The notes under the pieces are model-generated. The model worked only from the letters and a program-made list of their open reading frames with translations, had not been told where the DNA came from and ran no database searches. From NCBI RefSeq assembly GCF_011397635.1, contig NC_064756.1, positions 29,688,996 through 29,752,995 on the forward strand: DNA of 64,000 nucleotides, in the 5' to 3' direction. The DNA is from Epinephelus fuscoguttatus. Lineage: Eukaryota; Chordata; Actinopteri; Perciformes; Serranidae. Below are positions 60,309-64,000 of the stretch, one piece after another (positions within the stretch are counted from its first letter, which is position 1; each line of letters opens with the position of its first letter). The translations under genes were made by a program, and so were the position numbers.

Positions 60309-61000
60309 TGTGATACTGCTGTGCGTTATTAAAAGACTGATATATATGATATTTGTGAGTGCTGACATTTGGATTTATTTAGTCAATGTTATGTTATGAC
60401 AGGGCTCCACTTCGGGCTCCACCCGGTGTACCTGTGATATCCACTTGAACTCAATGATTAACTGATTAGAATTCGGTGGTAAAAGGTAAAAGATAACTGA
60501 CCTAAAAAAACAGATTTAAGGCCATAACTGAAGAATTCATACGCTAATCACGACAAATTTCACACAAATGACTAATTGTATAAAATGGCTGAGTGATGAC
60601 ATTTTCCATACAAAGGGTCAAACATCAACTTGTTTGTCAACTGGTGTTCATTAATCGTTGACAGTTTGGCCATATTATCTAAACTACCCATTTAGACATG
60701 AAAGTAAAAGTCACTTCACCTGAAGTGCTGCTTTGAAGAACTTTGCACAACTTCACAGGATCATTTGTCTGTGTGAGTTTGTTTTGCAAAGTTTGCACTG
60801 TTATTGTCTGGTCTGTTCACATAGCAGCAGCTAACACTGAGGCATCTTGGGGGCATATGATGGTGATGGTGGCAGACATGGTTTGTTTTTCTCCATGTGG
60901 ATTTAGACTCCAAACAGAGCAGTGATGCTAATGAGCCGATCATCACTATTCTCTTCAGGCAACTAAACTCCTGTGAAACTCATTAAGAGTTCATCGCTTC

Positions 61001-61061
61001 ATTAATTATTTAAACTATCCTCTGTTGTTTTGGCTCTGAGTGGAGATGGATGACTCAACAG
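61001..61061 (+). promoter_or_regulatory. Candidate OR promoter and 5' exon, unit 5
   Basis: ATTAATTA at 61001-61008 and ATGGATGACTCAACAG|GTAAAA with the donor GT at 61062. No OR exon lies within reach in the window. Confidence 0.3.
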
Positions 61062-61159
61062 GTAAAAAAAGTTTTTCATGCTTGGAAAACTATTGACTTG
61101 TCTTGCAGTTTCTGTAAGGATTCAATATTGGTATCAAAAACTATCATCAACATGCTTGT

Positions 61160-61172
61160 ATTAGATTAGATT
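61160..61172. repeat. (TTAGA)n microsatellite, unit 5
   Basis: Between two and three repeats, the shortest of the four copies. Confidence 0.9.
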
Positions 61173-61802
61173 ATTTTTGACACTGTATGATCAAATTGTA
61201 GTTAAATGTCCAGTTTAATAAACAACTCTGCAACCATCACCAAAACTACACATTATAGAATCAAGACTAAGTCTCCAGGCCAAATCAGCATGATAAGATG
61301 CTTACAATGAAGATGCTAGCATGTTGATATTAAACACATATAAGGTTTACCATCTTAGTCATAAACAGCTGAAGCTGATGGGAATGTCATTAGTTTTGCA
61401 GGTATTAAAGCAGCTGTGCAGGACTTTACATTTTCGTTGATTATAGTGCCCCCCTTTGGTCGAAGCGGTTTGACACCCACAGCCTGGTGTCGTAAAATCT
61501 CGACTGCAACCGGCAATTACCACATGCATTTATTTTGGAGAGCGAGAGGAAAATCATAAATGTTCTGGTGTAGCTCTGAATTTCTTATAAACTGAGGACA
61601 ACTGCCTGCTGTATATTTGTGTTCATGGTCACAGTCACAGATAATTTTGTGGCGTTTGTTGTAACGTTACTAGACAAAAGCGGTTCACATCAGCTAACGT
61701 TACATTTAGCTTGCTTATAACTTCCATGCCGTCATATATTGAAGTGAAACAACGTCTAACAAGTTGCAGTATATTCTCTAAATAAAAACAAAAATTACAT
61801 AC

Positions 61803-61990
61803 CTGTTGATTAGGAAAAGGAACAACTTGGGATCAGTTTTAAAGCCTTTAAAATCTCTCAGTTCTCTCCACTTGGTGAATGCCCGACCAAGGTTTACACG
61901 CATTTGGGCTCAAGCCCTATCACTGTCCCGTTTAGCCTTCTTCTGTTCTTTTACTTTTAGATGGTGCTCCTTCTTTATCCGCCATGACAT
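61803..61990 (-). pseudogene. Transposon-derived coding exon, decayed
   Basis: The minus-strand frame starts MSWRIKKEHHLKVKEQKK and continues KRDSDRA, then a stop (tga, tca on + at 61910-61912), then RVNLGRAFTKWRELRDFKGF. This lysine/arginine-rich RVNxGxAFxxWRELR pattern recurs in transposon-related proteins of fish. The stop looks like CGA to TGA, a CpG decay change. The function is unknown. Confidence 0.45.
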
Positions 61991-62014
61991 CGAAAGTACA
62001 TCCAAGTCCTTGTA

Positions 62015-62786
62015 GATACATCTGTTAAAACTGTTATGTGTTCAGCAATGCCCGTTGCGTACCACGTACTCGAAGAACACTCTCTGTAAACACGGCTCTT
62101 CTTTTCTCAATTTACTGGCGGATCACAAACAACTTCCAGGTGCATACCACCACCTACTGTACAAGAGACTACTCCCTACTACATGTCATTTAGCCTGTTT
62201 CTTAAATCCTACTACTACTACTACTTTTTTGTCGCTGTTGGGTTCAGATAAATATGTGGATCTTCAAGGATCTTCATTAAATTGTATGAATGTATACATG
62301 GTCATGGATTGGTAATTTGAAAGGCCTCAGAGTTCTTCACTGTCAGCATGACAGGAGTAAGGCTCCCTGGTGTTAAAAGGTTAAGACGCTGTAAGATGAA
62401 GACCTTGTAGATGTTCAGACTCTTAATGTTAAATGGATTGGACCAAGTGGTACACATGTGGTGGAGCCACGAAGGAGCACGTGCCAGCTGAAAGAATCAT
62501 TTGAGACAACACATTTTTTTATTTTTTTTATTTTTTTTTGTGGCTTTTTGATCATTTGAATGACTATATCTGATTTGAAAAATGTTTAATTTCTGTTGTA
62601 TAAAGCTTTAGGCTATTAAGATTCAAATAATTTGAAGACGATGCATACAAAACTGCTGTAGGCTATATGTTATCCGTATCATTTGTTAAAATAAATGTTA
62701 AATAGCTCTACATTCCGACAGCCATCACTGATTTAGAGTTTATCCATTACGCACAAAACATCTCTGGTTTCCCGTTCCCACTTCAT
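62015..62786. other. No gene recognised
   Basis: A+T-rich DNA with a short TAC run (62210-62225) and poly-T runs (62514-62540). No recognised repeat ends were seen. Confidence 0.5.
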
Positions 62787-63090
62787 TCAAAACCCCACAA
62801 ATGAATCTTCTGTTTGTTTGGTGACCGCTGTATTTTTTTTTTTTGTGCTTATGTGTTTCTTTGCCTCCAGTTTCATAACAAACCATTTACGCTTCACCTC
62901 TGACATGGTTGTTTGTACGGAGACAACATTAACAGCATCTGTTACCTCCCTCCGAGCCTTCGCTTTGCCTGTCCCTGTCACAACAAGAAAATAAAATGTT
63001 TTTTCTTAAGTCCACTTCACCCAAAATTATTTCGATCTCCGCTTCAGAAAAATTCTTTTTTCTTTCTCTCTCTCTCTTTCTTTGCGCCAT
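62787..63090 (-). pseudogene. Myb/SANT-like DNA-binding exon, frameshifted
   Basis: The minus-strand ATG at 63090 gives MAQRKRERERKKNFSEAEIE and IILGEVDLRKNILFS. After a one-base frame change near 62975 it continues VTDAVNVVS and EVKRKWFVMKLEAKK. Together these resemble Myb/SANT-like domains of PIF/Harbinger-associated proteins and their host-derived relatives (NYSEEEL...LVxEVxxRKxILF...W..V..AVN.V...R...EVKKKW.D.K). The expected middle tryptophan (W in the second helix) is not seen. The frameshift and position among repeats suggest a dead transposon exon. Confidence 0.6.
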
Positions 63091-63839
63091 GACTGACAGG
63101 CCGACTTGCGACTTGTGCAGGTAGGAGGGACAGAGATGGGAAAGAGGAGTAGCTGCGCCAGCGCGCACGGTGTGCCAAACTTGCACAATCCACCTGGCCA
63201 CACCCAGTTGGCGAAGTGCAGGTGCGCCGCGCACCCGCCTCGCCCGGTCTGCGAAACTAGAGCCCAATGTGTTTATGATATATTCCTTACTATTATTGTT
63301 ATTATTTGTGAGTTCATTATTTAACAACCCAGAATATGATCACGATGTCTTTGAACACTGGAAATAATTTATTAGGTCAAATGTTTCAGGGAAAATTCAA
63401 ATTCTGTAACTCATCAACCCGACGAATGATCAGCCTTAGTGTAACTGAATGGAAATGACGACCAGTGATGTAAAAGTGTTTCTTGCTGACAGACAGACTC
63501 TCTGACAGACAGACTCTTTGATTGTATCCATAATTAAAGTTGATGAGGAAAATAACAGATCGTGAGGAGAAAAAAATTTCCAATAAATGAAGAAAGTCGT
63601 TTGTTTCCTTTTCTTGTTCAGATTTTAAACTCGAAGGTGAATTAGAGATCAAATAAAATATAAAACGTGGCAGCGATACACTTGAGTTTAATCTGATATC
63701 TGTCTTCCCTCTGTATGAAACTCCAGTGATCTGTGTCAGTGTCTGATCAGCTGCACCGCTGCGCTGTCCAATCAATAACTGATATCCAATCAAGGGGTTT
63801 GTCGGTCGGTAAAAGACTTCCGCGAAGGCTGCACTCGTG
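63091..63839. other. No gene recognised
   Basis: A CpG-rich stretch (63150-63260) lies upstream of the Myb-like exon and could be its promoter remnant. The 135-codon minus-strand frame at 63386-63793 has no recognisable domain. Confidence 0.5.
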
Positions 63840-64000
63840 TATCCTCGCTTCCCTCTCCTCTGAAAGCCTCCTCTCTCCTCGACTCCTCGTCTCCTCCAAA
63901 TGCATTTAACGAATTGAGACGTCCTACAAGATTGCGAGTCTCGATCGATTTCCGGGTCAAGTGATCGAGGATAAAGGACGGAGGAGTCGAGGAAGGATAT
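63840..64000. repeat. CT/GA-rich inverted repeat cut by window end
   Basis: Pyrimidine-rich CCTCGACTCCTCG (about 63876-63890) is echoed by its complement GGAGTCGAGGA (about 63982-63992) near the window end. It may be the end of a transposon cut by the window. Confidence 0.5.

Larger units (their letters stand above)
52481..60640. repeat. Segmental duplication unit 4 (with OR copy 4)
   Basis: Similarity to the other units starts abruptly at caactatggatagctaatga, only about 300 bp before the OR start, and runs through the OR and 3' flank. It contains two private insertions (55337-55875 and 56063-59056) and a deletion of about 250 bp at 59393. It is more diverged from units 1-3 than they are from each other. 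Confidence 0.8.
60641..61390. repeat. Partial duplication unit 5 (upstream block only)
   Basis: Matches about 14645-15450 of unit 1, including the candidate promoter and microsatellite. It diverges after the aaacagctgaagc word near 61375. No OR follows in the remaining 2.6 kb. Confidence 0.8.

Noticed and set aside
63386-63793. 135-codon minus-strand frame
   Set aside because: No recognisable domain, no splice or promoter context, and A+T-rich composition. Kept only as unannotated sequence.

Overview
The window looks like nuclear DNA from a bony fish, most likely a percomorph teleost. It holds several teleost odorant receptor (OR) open reading frames, a heavy load of fish-type transposons (hAT, TTAA-target, foldback, L1/Tx1-like LINE, tRNA-like SINE with TGAA tails), no operons and no bacterial signals. 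All coding evidence is either OR genes or transposon remains.

Region 1 (1-13.6 kb) is a transposon graveyard with readable layering. A hAT element (1660-10536, 8-bp target duplication) interrupts an old L1 fragment. It was itself split by an L1-type LINE (4128-9963, 14-bp target duplication), which later received two SINEs and one LTR-like repeat. Next to it, a second element with 8-bp duplications (11097-13596) contains a 1.9-kb near-perfect palindrome (11267-13168) whose arms carry long TAAATC-type hexamer arrays in mirrored order.

Region 2 (14.2-61.4 kb) is a tandem segmental duplication. Four OR copies lie on the + strand at 18967, 35021, 47748 and 52787. Copy 3 is intact (322 codons). 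Copy 4 is open, but a frameshift shortens its tail (309 codons). Copy 1 has one frameshift and copy 2 has several. Units 1-3 share a block about 3.8 kb upstream of the OR with a TTAATTA-containing candidate promoter and a candidate small 5' exon; copy 4 lacks it. A fifth partial unit (60.64-61.39 kb) has the upstream block but no OR inside the window. Unit-specific insertions (a 1.86-kb foldback element in unit 2; a solo-LTR-like sequence and a hAT-like element in unit 4) have empty sites in the sister units. Unit 3 looks like a mosaic: its upstream part and most of its coding region resemble units 1 and 2, while the 3' end and downstream flank resemble unit 4.

Region 3 (59.6-64 kb) contains interspersed repeats, a candidate hammerhead ribozyme in a Penelope-like context, and decayed transposon coding exons, one of them Myb/SANT-like.

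The ORs would act as chemosensory GPCRs in olfactory neurons. No other host gene was recognised. All family names come from reading motifs by eye; no database search was run.
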